Shown one piece after another: positions 55,689-64,000 of a DNA stretch of 64,000 bases. The DNA is from CAWHQZ01 sp963831645 (lineage in GTDB: Bacteria > Pseudomonadota > Alphaproteobacteria > Rhizobiales > Aestuariivirgaceae), in the NCBI GenBank assembly GCA_963831645.1, contig CAWHQZ010000034.1:124001-188000 (forward strand). The letters are read 5' to 3'. Under the pieces are notes generated by a model. The model had not been told where the DNA came from. It saw nothing but the letters and a program-made list of their open reading frames with translations, and made no database searches. The translations under genes were made by a program, and so were the position numbers. Every line of letters begins with the position of its first letter. The first letter of the stretch is position 1.

Positions 55689-55879
55689 GCCGTAGAAGGG
55701 GATCGCCTATTTTCACCTATTTTAGGCTAGCCGCCTCGCTCTCCCCCTCAGCCAGGCGGATTAACGTTAAGGCTCCGCGTCCACCGCCCAATCGAGGTTT
55801 CGATGGACGCTGGGCGGCAACATGGCTAGTTCTCCTCTCTTACGTGGACGGTGTTTGATCCACGCGGGGAGCCGATAGG

Positions 55880-57928
55880 GTGAGCGAGCAGGCGACACCC
55901 GTCATCAAAGATCTCGAAGGGCGCGACGCACCCTGTTTTCTGTGGGACGGCGCACGCCTGCGCATCGTGTGGGCCAACGCCGCAGGCCTGGCCGTGTTCG
56001 CCGCCGAGACGCTGTTCGACCTGATCGACCGCCCGTTCCACGTCACCGAGCCGGGCGCGGCGCGCATCGGCGAGCTGCAACCGGAGCTCGCTTCCGGAAC
56101 TTCGCGCAAGGAGCTGCTGTCGTTCCCGTCCACCGGGCGGCTGGACCCGATGGCGTTCACCTGTTTTCAGCATCCCCTGCCCGACGGCCGGCCGGGCATT
56201 CTGCTGGTCGGCGAACGAGCGGCGAGCGGCCGCTGGCCCGGCCTTTCGGAAGAGATGGCGCAGGCCTTCGACGCCCTGCCGGTCGCGGCAATCCTGCTGG
56301 AAGCCGATGGCGCCATCAGCCAGCACAATCGTGCGGCCGAAGATTTCCTCGGCCACCTGGAGGAGCACACGCTCGCCGCGCTCTTCGCAGATGCCGCCGC
56401 GGCGGCGGATTTCATCCAGCGCCTGAGGAATGCCGGGCGGCTGGGCCAGGTGCGGCCGCTTGCCCTTCCGATCGGCAGGCGCGAAGTACGCCTGGTGGCC
56501 GGCATGCTCGACGGTCCTTTCGGCGGCGGCGAGCGCTTCGTCATCACCCTGGAGGACGTGACCGAGCGGCGTGCTCTCGAACGATCGCTGTCGGTACGGC
56601 CGCGCGACAGAGCCACCGGAGGAGTGAAAGAACGGCAGGTAAAACCGGAGATTGCGCCACCGAGCGTTTCGCGGGCCGAGACGGCGGCCGCAGCGCCGAC
56701 CCCGCCCGCCGCAGCGCCGCAACGCGCCGCGGAGATGGAGAAGACCCGCGAGACCACCGCCGCCGCGCCCGCAGCGCCGGAAGACTGGCGGCCCGACGAT
56801 CGGGAGCTGCGCGCCATTCTCGACACGGCGAGCGACGGGATCGTGATGCTCGACGCCCAGGGCGACATCCGGTCATTCAGCGCCGGGGCCGAGGCATTGT
56901 TCGGAAAGCTCAAGGCCGACGTCATCGGGCAACCGTTCGAGGAGCTGCTGACCGCCGAAACGCGCAAGACGTTTCGCGACTATCTGTCGGGCATGGCCGA
57001 TTCGGGCATGGCCTCGGTCTTCAACGACGGCCGCGAAGTGGAGGCGGTCGCCGGACCCGGCGGCAGCCTGCCGCTCTTCCTGACGCTCACCCGCTTCAAA
57101 GCCGACAGGAACGCGCGCTCCAACGCCGAGCAGGCGTTTTGCGCGGTGGTGCGCGACATCACCCAGTGGAAGAAGACCGAGGCGGAGCTGCGCCAGGCCA
57201 AGGACGAGGCCGAGCGCACCAGCTCGCAGAAATCGGAGTTTCTCGCCCGCATCTCGCACGAGCTCAGAACGCCGCTCAACGCCATCCTGGGCTTCTCGGA
57301 GGTCATGCGCCTGGAGCGCTTCGGCCGGATCCAGAACGAGAAATACCGCAGCTACGTGGACGACATCCACACCAGCGGCGGGCACCTGCTGTCGCTGATC
57401 AACGACCTCCTCGACCTCTCCAAGGTGGAGGCGGGAAAGCTCGAGCTCGATTTCACCAGCGTCGATCTCTCGGAGGTGACCGATCAGGCGATCAGGACGC
57501 TCGCCGAACAGGCGCAGCGGTCGCGCGTCGTGCTGCGCAAGAACATCCCCGCCGACCTGCCGAGCGTCGTGGCCGATGCACGATCGACCCGCCAGATCAT
57601 GCTCAATCTCCTCTCCAACGGCGTCAAGTTCACCGACCCCGGCGGGCAGGTCACCGTTTCGGCCCGGCTGACCAAGGCGGGAGAGCTCGTGCTGCGCGTC
57701 AAGGACACCGGCGTCGGCATGAACGAGGAAGAGCTCAAGGATGCGCTGGAGCCATTCCGCAGGGTCATCAGCGATGCCCGCGGCAACGTCGAAGGCACGG
57801 GGCTCGGGCTGCCCCTGACCAAGGCGCTGACCGAGGCCAACCGGGCGCAGTTCTCGATCTCGAGCCAGCCCGGAAAGGGCACGATGGTGGAAATCACCTT
57901 CCCCACCACCCGCGTGCTCGCTGATTGA
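55880..57928 (+). CDS. PAS-domain sensor histidine kinase
   Basis: A 682-residue soluble kinase. The N-terminal half carries degenerate PAS-like domains, and a typical PAS follows at about residues 310-430 (LRAILDTASDGIVMLDAQGDI). A Pro/Ala-rich linker at 235-300 separates them. The DHp domain has the phosphoacceptor His460 in ISHELRTPLNAILGFSEVM. The ATPase domain has the N box MLNLLSNGVKFT, the G1 box VKDTGVGM and G2 GTGLGLPLTKAL. The start is GTG 55880. No receiver domain or response regulator gene is adjacent, so it is probably an orphan kinase. Confidence 0.9.
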   Translation: MSEQATPVIKDLEGRDAPCFLWDGARLRIVWANAAGLAVFAAETLFDLIDRPFHVTEPGAARIGELQPELASGTSRKELLSFPSTGRLDPMAFTCFQHPLPDGRPGILLVGERAASGRWPGLSEEMAQAFDALPVAAILLEADGAISQHNRAAEDFLGHLEEHTLAALFADAAAAADFIQRLRNAGRLGQVRPLALPIGRREVRLVAGMLDGPFGGGERFVITLEDVTERRALERSLSVRPRDRATGGVKERQVKPEIAPPSVSRAETAAAAPTPPAAAPQRAAEMEKTRETTAAAPAAPEDWRPDDRELRAILDTASDGIVMLDAQGDIRSFSAGAEALFGKLKADVIGQPFEELLTAETRKTFRDYLSGMADSGMASVFNDGREVEAVAGPGGSLPLFLTLTRFKADRNARSNAEQAFCAVVRDITQWKKTEAELRQAKDEAERTSSQKSEFLARISHELRTPLNAILGFSEVMRLERFGRIQNEKYRSYVDDIHTSGGHLLSLINDLLDLSKVEAGKLELDFTSVDLSEVTDQAIRTLAEQAQRSRVVLRKNIPADLPSVVADARSTRQIMLNLLSNGVKFTDPGGQVTVSARLTKAGELVLRVKDTGVGMNEEELKDALEPFRRVISDARGNVEGTGLGLPLTKALTEANRAQFSISSQPGKGTMVEITFPTTRVLAD

Positions 57929-58032
57929 GCGGTTCCAAACCGGTGCACTTTTCGGCAAAGGCCCGCCCTCGGGCAATGACCCGGGGCGGCGCCCCTCGGC
58001 CAACCATACTTCGGCGCACCGTGCCATAGCGA

Positions 58033-59709
58033 ATGCGCGGCACACGGCACGGAAATGTCCTGTGGGCCGGCGGCGCGCTGTTCCTCAGCGCCTTCATGCT
58101 GTTGCCGCTGGCGGCGATCGTCGTTCTGGCGGCGACGCCCGAGGACCGCATCTGGTCGCACCTGGCATCGACGGTGCTGCCGTCCTATTTCGCCCAGACC
58201 GCCCTCCTGATGGCCGGCGTCGGCCTGTCGACGCTGCTCATCGGAACCGCCACCGCCTGGCTCGTCACCCGCTACCAGTTTCCGCTGCGCCGGTTGTTCA
58301 CCTGGGCGCTGGTCCTGCCCCTCGCCTTTCCGACCTACATCATCGCCTACGCCTACGTGCACTTGTTCGAATACGCGGGGCCGGTTCAGACGCAGCTGCG
58401 CAGCCTCATGGGGTGGTCCTCACCGCAGCAATACATGTTTCCCGAAGTCCGCTCCCTGGGCGGCGCCATACTGGTGCTGTCGCTGGTGCTCTTTCCCTAT
58501 GTCTTTCTTACCGCCCGCGCGAGCTTCCTGCGCCAGAGCACGAGCCAGCTCGACGTCGCGCGCACCCTCGGCACTACGCCGCTCCGCTCCTTCTTTTTCA
58601 TCGCGCTGCCGCTCGCCCGGCCGGCCATTGCCGGCGGCGTCGGGCTGGCCATGATGGAATGCCTGAACGATATCGGCGCCGTCGAGTTCTTCGGGGTGCG
58701 AACCCTGTCGGTGGGCATCTACGCGACCTGGCTCGGCAAGGGCAACCTGGCCGGAGCAGCGCAACTCGCCACCGTCATGATGGCGTTCGTGCTCGTCATC
58801 ATCCTGTGCGAGCGCTCGGCGCGGGCAAGTGAGGTCGCACACGGCATGTCGACCAGAGACCGACCGTTCCGCCGCATCGGGATCGCCGGCCCGGCCGGTT
58901 GGCTGGCGACCGCCGCCTGCTTCCTGCCGCTCCTGCTGGGCTTCCTGCTGCCGGCGGCGGTGCTGCTCTCATTCGCCCTCGCCCGTCACCGACAGCTTTT
59001 CGAGCCGGCATTCCTCGCCGCGGCCGCCAACTCGCTGTCGGTCGCGGGGATCACCGCCGTGGTGGCCGTTCTCGCCGGAGTTTTCATGGCATACGCGCAA
59101 AAGATCGCCGGAAGCCGGCCGGTGAAGGCCGCCGCATGGCTGGTGACCGCCGGCTATGCCATGCCCGGCGCCGTGCTGGCGCTCGGCGTCCTGGTGCCGA
59201 TGGCGGCGCTCGACAACGGCATCGACGCAGTCATGCGCGACTGGTTCGGACGATCGACAGGACTGCTGCTCACGGGCAGCATGGCGGCGCTGGTGTTCGC
59301 CTATCTGGTGAGGTTTCTCGCGGTGTCGCTGGGAACATTCGAAGCCGGACTCACGCGCATCACGCCCAACCTTTCCCATGCCGCTCGCACGCTCGGCCGG
59401 GGACCGTTGCGCACGCTCCTCGAAGTGGAACTGCCGCTCCTGCGGCCGGCCTTCTTCACCGCCGCCCTGCTGGTCTTCGTCGAAACGATGAAAGAGCTGT
59501 CGGCGACCCTGATCCTGCGCCCGTTCAACTTCGAGACGCTGGCAACCCTCGTCTATGCCCAGGCGTCCCTCGACCAGCTCGAGGAGACCGGGCTTGCAGC
59601 CCTGACCATCGTGGCGGCGGGCCTCGTGCCGGTGTTCCTCCTTTCGAGAATGGTCGCCGCCGGGCCGGCGCCGAAGGTGAAGAAAAACCGGGCGCCGCTC
59701 AGAACCTGA
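58033..59709 (+). CDS. iron(III) ABC transporter permease (FbpB-like)
   Basis: A 558-residue membrane protein with about 12 helices arranged as two permease halves. Each half has an EAA loop: DVARTLGTTPLRSFFFIALPLARPAIAGG in the first and HAARTLGRGPLRTLLEVELPLLRPAF in the second. The fused two-domain form is typical of Fe(III)-binding-protein-dependent permeases. Neither the ATPase nor the periplasmic binding protein is next to it here. It is 104 bases after the kinase and overlaps the end of aacS by 11 bases. Confidence 0.87.
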   Translation: MRGTRHGNVLWAGGALFLSAFMLLPLAAIVVLAATPEDRIWSHLASTVLPSYFAQTALLMAGVGLSTLLIGTATAWLVTRYQFPLRRLFTWALVLPLAFPTYIIAYAYVHLFEYAGPVQTQLRSLMGWSSPQQYMFPEVRSLGGAILVLSLVLFPYVFLTARASFLRQSTSQLDVARTLGTTPLRSFFFIALPLARPAIAGGVGLAMMECLNDIGAVEFFGVRTLSVGIYATWLGKGNLAGAAQLATVMMAFVLVIILCERSARASEVAHGMSTRDRPFRRIGIAGPAGWLATAACFLPLLLGFLLPAAVLLSFALARHRQLFEPAFLAAAANSLSVAGITAVVAVLAGVFMAYAQKIAGSRPVKAAAWLVTAGYAMPGAVLALGVLVPMAALDNGIDAVMRDWFGRSTGLLLTGSMAALVFAYLVRFLAVSLGTFEAGLTRITPNLSHAARTLGRGPLRTLLEVELPLLRPAFFTAALLVFVETMKELSATLILRPFNFETLATLVYAQASLDQLEETGLAALTIVAAGLVPVFLLSRMVAAGPAPKVKKNRAPLRT

Positions 59710-61642
59710 GCTCCGCCAGATCGCGGTAGAGGTCCAGCGCTTCGGGGTTGGCGAGCGCCTCCTTGTTGTTCACGCCGAGGTTGTGAATCACGTTGCGCAC
59801 TGCGAGCTCGGTGATCTTGCCCGATTTGGTGCGTGGAATGTCGGCGACCGCCAGGATCTTGGCAGGCACATGCCGCGGCGATGCGCCGGCGCGGATCCGG
59901 CCCTTGATCCGGGTACGGAGCGCTTCATCGAGCTCCGCGCCCGGCCGCAGGCGCACGAACAGCACGATGCGCACGTCGCCCTGCCAGTCCTGCGCCACGG
60001 CGAGCGCTTCGACCACCTCGGGCACCTGCTCGACCTGGGCGTAGATTTCGGCGGTGCCGATCCGGACTCCGCCGGGATTGAGCGTGGCATCGGAGCGGCC
60101 GTGGATGATCATGCCGCCGTGCTCGGTCCACTCGGCGAAGTCGCCATGGCACCAGACGTCGTCGAAGCGGGAGAAGTAGGCCTCGTGATACTTGCGCCCA
60201 TCGGGGTCGTTCCAGAAGCCGACCGGCATGGAGGGGAAGGCATTGGTGCATACGAGCTCACCCTTGCCCTGCCGCAAGGGCCGGCCGTCGTCATCGAAGA
60301 CGCCGACCGCGAGGCCCAGCGTCGGGGCCTGGATCTCGCCGCGCCGCACGGGAGCGAGCGGATTGCCGGCGACGAAACAGCCGCAGATGTCGGTGCCGCC
60401 GGAAATCGACGCCAGATGCAGATCGCGCTTGATGGCGGCATAGACGAAATCGAAGCTCTCGGGAGCGAGCGGCGAACCGGTGGAGCACATGGTGCGAAGT
60501 GCTGCGAGCCTGTGAGTGTCGCCGGGACGCCAGCCCGTCTTCCTGACGGCATCGATGTATTTGGCGGAAGTGCCGAAGACGGTCATGGCTTCCGCATCGG
60601 CGAAATCGAACAGGGCACGCTCGTTCGGATAGAACGGCGAACCGTCGTAGAGCAGCAGGCTCGCCCCGGTTGCCAGCCCCGAGACCAGCCAGTTCCACAT
60701 CATCCACCCGCAGGTGCTGTAATAGAAGAGACGGTCGTCCCTCTTGAGATCGGTGTTGAACGCCAGCTCGGTGAGATGCTTGAGGAGAATGCCGCCGGCG
60801 CGGTGAACGATGCACTTGGGAACGCCGGTCGTACCGGACGAATAAAGAATGAAGATGGGGTGGTCGAACGGCAGCTGGGCGAAGGGAACGGGCGCGGCGC
60901 TCATTTCGTCGGCCGCGTCGGAGAGACCACGCGCGCCTGGAATCTTCGGCGCCTGGGCGCTGGCCTCGCCGATATAATCAAGCAGCAGAACCTGCTCGAT
61001 GCCGGCAATCGCCGAGGCGATCCGGCGCGTCTTCTCGCCGATGTCGATGGTCTTGCCGTTGTAGAAGTAGCCGTCACAGGCGATGAGGAGTTGGGGCGCG
61101 ATCTGGCCGAAGCGGTCAAAAATGCCACGCTCGCCGAAGTCGGGGGAACACGAAGACCAGATGGCGCCGATGGCGCTGACGGCGAGAAATGCCGCGATCG
61201 TATCGGGATGATTGGGCGCCACCGCGCACACCCGGTCGCCGGCCCTGATCCCCGCCGCCTCGAGGACACGATAAAGCTGCGCAACCCGGGCGTTGAGCTG
61301 CGCCCAGGAAACGGTGCTTCTCACCTTGTCCTCGCCGCGAAAAATCAGCGCCGCCGTGTCGTCGTTGCGGCGGCACAGCAGATTCTCGGCATAGTTGAGC
61401 CGGGCCTCGGGGAAAAAACGGACATCGCGCGGCCTGGCGGCGGGCGCCAGCACGATCCCGCCGCGGAAAGAAGCCCGGACATCCATCTCGTCCCACACCG
61501 CCGACCAGAACAGTTCGGGCTCCTCGACCGAGAAGGCATGAAGCGCCGAATAGTCCGCCACCTCGAGGCGGCCCATCAGGCGGGTGAGGTTGGCGGCGGT
61601 CCTGCGCCGCTCGGTGGGAATCCAAAGGGGCTCCGAAAGCAT
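59699..61642 (-). CDS. aacS: acetoacetyl-CoA synthetase
   Basis: Activates acetoacetate to acetoacetyl-CoA with ATP, linking ketone-body and polyhydroxybutyrate degradation to central metabolism. The 647-residue AMP-dependent ligase has the P-loop FILYSSGTTGVPKCIVH near residue 265, WMMWNWLVSGLATGA, and the A8 hinge region GRSDATLNPGGVRIGTAEIY. The C-terminal Lys-containing SGKITELAVRNVI is present. The N-terminal ACAS_N part is also present. It is convergent with the permease, with an 11-base overlap. Confidence 0.95.
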   Translation of the reverse strand: MLSEPLWIPTERRRTAANLTRLMGRLEVADYSALHAFSVEEPELFWSAVWDEMDVRASFRGGIVLAPAARPRDVRFFPEARLNYAENLLCRRNDDTAALIFRGEDKVRSTVSWAQLNARVAQLYRVLEAAGIRAGDRVCAVAPNHPDTIAAFLAVSAIGAIWSSCSPDFGERGIFDRFGQIAPQLLIACDGYFYNGKTIDIGEKTRRIASAIAGIEQVLLLDYIGEASAQAPKIPGARGLSDAADEMSAAPVPFAQLPFDHPIFILYSSGTTGVPKCIVHRAGGILLKHLTELAFNTDLKRDDRLFYYSTCGWMMWNWLVSGLATGASLLLYDGSPFYPNERALFDFADAEAMTVFGTSAKYIDAVRKTGWRPGDTHRLAALRTMCSTGSPLAPESFDFVYAAIKRDLHLASISGGTDICGCFVAGNPLAPVRRGEIQAPTLGLAVGVFDDDGRPLRQGKGELVCTNAFPSMPVGFWNDPDGRKYHEAYFSRFDDVWCHGDFAEWTEHGGMIIHGRSDATLNPGGVRIGTAEIYAQVEQVPEVVEALAVAQDWQGDVRIVLFVRLRPGAELDEALRTRIKGRIRAGASPRHVPAKILAVADIPRTKSGKITELAVRNVIHNLGVNNKEALANPEALDLYRDLAELRF

Positions 61643-61738
61643 GGCTCCAGCTCTCCCGATGGATGACCCTAATTCCGGCCGGCCATCTGCGGAAGCGGTT
61701 CTTGACTTTCGATTCGAAAAGGCGCCATCGGAGCAGCC

Positions 61739-63524
61739 ATGAAACGGCTCGCCCTGGCGTTGGCTGCCCTGTTCGTTGCCGCCGGAACGGCGTTCGCGGG
61801 CTTGTATTTTTCACTGTCGCCGAGCTACCTGATCGCGGAGCTTGAGCGCACCGTGGCGGCCGCGACCGGGCGCACGCTCGTCATAGCCTCGGGCCCGAAG
61901 CTTTCCCTGTGGCCGGAAGTTGCGGTTACCTTCGGGGGGATCCGGCTGGCCGATCCTTCGCAAGGGAATGAAGGCGCTTTCGCCGAGGCCGATCAGCTCA
62001 AGCTCGAGATGAATGCCGCCGCATTGTTCCAGCGCCGAGCCGATGTCGAGCGGGTGAGGCTGGTGCGGCCGCGGCTCACTCTCATGGTCGATGCGCAAGG
62101 CCGGACGAACTGGAGCATGCCCGATGGGCGGGCCCCCAAGGGAGATTCTGGACGCATCTTCCACGGAGCCGTCGTCCATCCTCATCGAAGACGGGACGCT
62201 CGAGTTCCGCGACGAACGCAGCGGCAGGGCCGAGACCTTCGCCAATCTCGACCTCACGCTGAAGCTCGCTTCCCTCGGTGGACCCGTCGAGCTCGCGGGC
62301 CACGCCGACTGGAAAGGCGAGCGGGTGCAGCTCGCCCTCTTCATCAAGTCTCCCAATGAGCTCGCGGCTGCCGGATCCCCGCTCGATCTGAACCTTTCGA
62401 CGTCGCGGCTGGCGCTCGCCTTCAACGGCCACGGTGCGGTGCGCAACGTGCTGGAGCTCGCAGGCCATATCGAGGCCAAGTCCTCCTCGCTCGGCGAGTT
62501 GGCCGGCCTGGCCAGTATGGGATGGCTGCAGGACTCCGGCCCCTTCGAGGCGAGGGGCGGACTCTCCCTGCGCAACGGCGTGCTCGCGTTGAAGAAGGCT
62601 CACATCGTCTTCGCCGGCGCCAAGGCGGAGGGCGAGCTGACGATGGACTTGGCGCCGGTAAGCCCGCGCCTTTCGGCCCAACTCGCCATCGACCGGCTCG
62701 ATATGAATTGCTTTACGCCATTTCGCGATTCCCCGGGCAAGAGTGCGGGAGAAGGCGTGGACGCGTGGAGCACCGCGCCCATCGATTTTTCCGGATTGAA
62801 GACGATCGAGGGAACGGCCGTGCTCAAGGTCGGAGAGCTCCTCTACGCCGGGTTGTCGGCCCGCGATGTGAACGGCGAGGTAACGCTGTCAGGCGGCATG
62901 CTCGATGCCCGGCTTAGCGACATGGATCTCCTCGAGGGGAAGGCGTCCGGCCAGATCGTGCTGAACAGCGCCCGCGGCGCGCCGACCGTGCAGGCGAGCT
63001 TCCAGGGAAGAGGACTCGACGCCCGCCGGCTGCTCAAGGACTACACCGGATATGAAGTCATCGAAGGAACGACGGAGATCGCCGTGGCGGTGGCGAGCCA
63101 GGGACGGACTGAAGCTGAGATGGTTGCCTTCCTCCACGGCACCGCCGGCTTCAGTTTCACCAACGGTTCGGTTCGCGGCCTGGACGTCGCCGCCATTCTG
63201 CAGGGGCTCTCGAAAGGCGCGATTGCCGGCTGGCAGGAGCGCACGGGAGCACAGACAGATTTCAGTTTGCTCAAGGCGAGCTTCACCCTCAGCGACGGCG
63301 TGGCGGAGAACAACGATCTGCAACTGCTGGGACCACGGGTGCGCATGAGCGGGGCGGGCAGCGTCGACCTGCTGAGACGGGAGCTCGACTTCCGGATCGA
63401 GCCGCGGCTCGCCGACGGCCAGGACTTCGGGAACGGAACCGCTGCCCTGCCGGGCCTCGGCGTTCCGGTCAGCGTCAAGGGGCCGTGGACAAAACCCACG
63501 ATAGCGCCGGAGGCGACCCAATGA
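61739..63524 (+). pseudogene. AsmA-family protein, one frameshift
   Basis: An inner-membrane-anchored protein with a large periplasmic bridge-like domain. The first 130 residues include the signal anchor and AsmA start (FVAAGTAFAGLYFSLSPSYL, PKLSLWPEVAVTFGGIRLADP). The rest is in the next frame (LIEDGTLEFRDERSG onward), ending with FRIEPRLADGQDFG, typical of AsmA C-termini. Deleting one G from GGG at 62140-62142 restores APKEILDASSTE and a protein of about 594 residues. AsmA-like proteins are thought to move phospholipid to the outer membrane. The end overlaps moaE by 4 bases (ATGA). Confidence 0.85.
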
Positions 63525-63976
63525 TCCGTGTGCAGAGCGAACCGTTCGATTGGGCGCTGGAGCTGCGGGCGCTGAAGGCGCGCCACCCCGAGGCCGGCGG
63601 CAGCGTGCTGTTCCTCGGCTCGGTGCGTGAGATGACCGCCCACGGCGCCATCCGCGCGATCACGCTGGAGCACTATCCCGGCATGACCGAAAAGGCCCTG
63701 GCCGACATCGAGGTCGAGGCGCTGGCGCGCTGGCCGCTGTCGGCCTCGCTCATCGTGCACCGGGTCGGCAGGCTCGAGCCCGGTGACGACATCGTTCTCG
63801 TAGCCACCCTGGCGCAGCACCGGCAGGCGGCATTCGAGGCCTGCCACTTTCTCATCGACTGGCTCAAGACGAAGGCTCCGTTCTGGAAAAGCGAGGAGGC
63901 GGGTGACGGCGCCCGTTGGGTCGAGGCCCAATCGGACGATGCGCAGGCGGCACGGCGGTGGCAGGAGCGGCGCTGA
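63521..63976 (+). CDS. moaE: molybdopterin synthase catalytic subunit
   Basis: Converts cyclic pyranopterin monophosphate to molybdopterin using thiocarboxylated MoaD. The 151-residue protein has FLGSVREMTAHGAIRAITLEHYPGM near residue 30, then HRVGRLEPGDDIVLVA and the Lys of LIDWLKTKAPFWKSE. The start ATG 63521 overlaps the AsmA stop. MoaD is not in the window. Confidence 0.93.
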   Translation: MIRVQSEPFDWALELRALKARHPEAGGSVLFLGSVREMTAHGAIRAITLEHYPGMTEKALADIEVEALARWPLSASLIVHRVGRLEPGDDIVLVATLAQHRQAAFEACHFLIDWLKTKAPFWKSEEAGDGARWVEAQSDDAQAARRWQERR

Positions 63977-64000
63977 AAGCATTGTGAGCCAGGCGCCGCT

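Noticed and set aside
59783..61666. A 627-codon open frame on the plus strand across aacS
   Set aside because: Shadow of acetoacetyl-CoA synthetase; repetitive Gly/Arg/Asp composition and no recognisable domain.

Overview
The window reads as a GC-rich chromosomal segment of an alphaproteobacterium, most likely of the order Hyphomicrobiales (Rhizobiales). The evidence is gene content and order: a DUF3141–pta–ackA cluster, ubiA–pmbA–CysQ-like phosphatase–DUF4170, a short-form hisG with hisZ and a long rhizobial-type hisS, an ACC deaminase, glcDEF, and a tRNA-His with A73 and no encoded G-1, which is a known alphaproteobacterial trait. The species is not identifiable by eye.

Layout. 0–6 kb: end of a DUF3141 protein, phosphate acetyltransferase, an acetate kinase cut after about 33 codons by an IS630 transposase remnant, a PPK2-type polyphosphate kinase, a VIT-like membrane protein and a frameshifted SulP transporter. 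6–21 kb: housekeeping genes (rsmE, ubiA, pmbA, CysQ-like, ribF), a GAF–nucleotide cyclase, a degenerate EAL protein, a class III aminotransferase, SIMPL and ABA4-like proteins, and two divergent regulator/target pairs with clear palindromic operators (TetR at 18.7 kb, MocR/DUF1127 at 20.4 kb). 22–24 kb: groESL with a housekeeping-type promoter, a CIRCE element and a strong terminator. 24–28 kb: a MarR/glutathione-transferase pair with repeated ATGCAT sites, and a lytic transglycosylase with a long, internally repeated tail. 28–39 kb: the hisS-hisZ-hisG operon, ACC deaminase, glcDEF and glycerate 2-kinase, which together form a glycolate-to-glycerate route, and an HdeD-like membrane protein.

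39.6–54.6 kb is a surface-polysaccharide island of the PEP-CTERM type. It holds a TIGR03015-like ATPase, a serine-acetyltransferase-like protein, a secreted glycoside hydrolase, an O-antigen ligase, a flippase, a sugar aminotransferase, an acetyltransferase, a WavQ-like protein and a VPxPA-CTERM sorted protein. It is heavily rearranged: fragments of a 2-oxoglutarate oxygenase, two methyltransferase-like genes, a RffA-type aminotransferase, a second copy of the hydrolase N-terminus, an IstB piece and a complete IS701-like element lie between the larger genes. 54.6–64 kb returns to conserved genes: tRNA-His, two small phage-like genes, a PAS histidine kinase, an iron ABC permease, acetoacetyl-CoA synthetase, an AsmA protein and moaE.

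A window-wide feature is the number of single-base frameshifts, most of them one extra base in a short homopolymer, in otherwise well-conserved genes. They look more like uncorrected sequencing indels than gene decay, and I mark each one so a reader can separate them from the structural damage (ackA, the polysaccharide island), which is real at the level of the sequence given.
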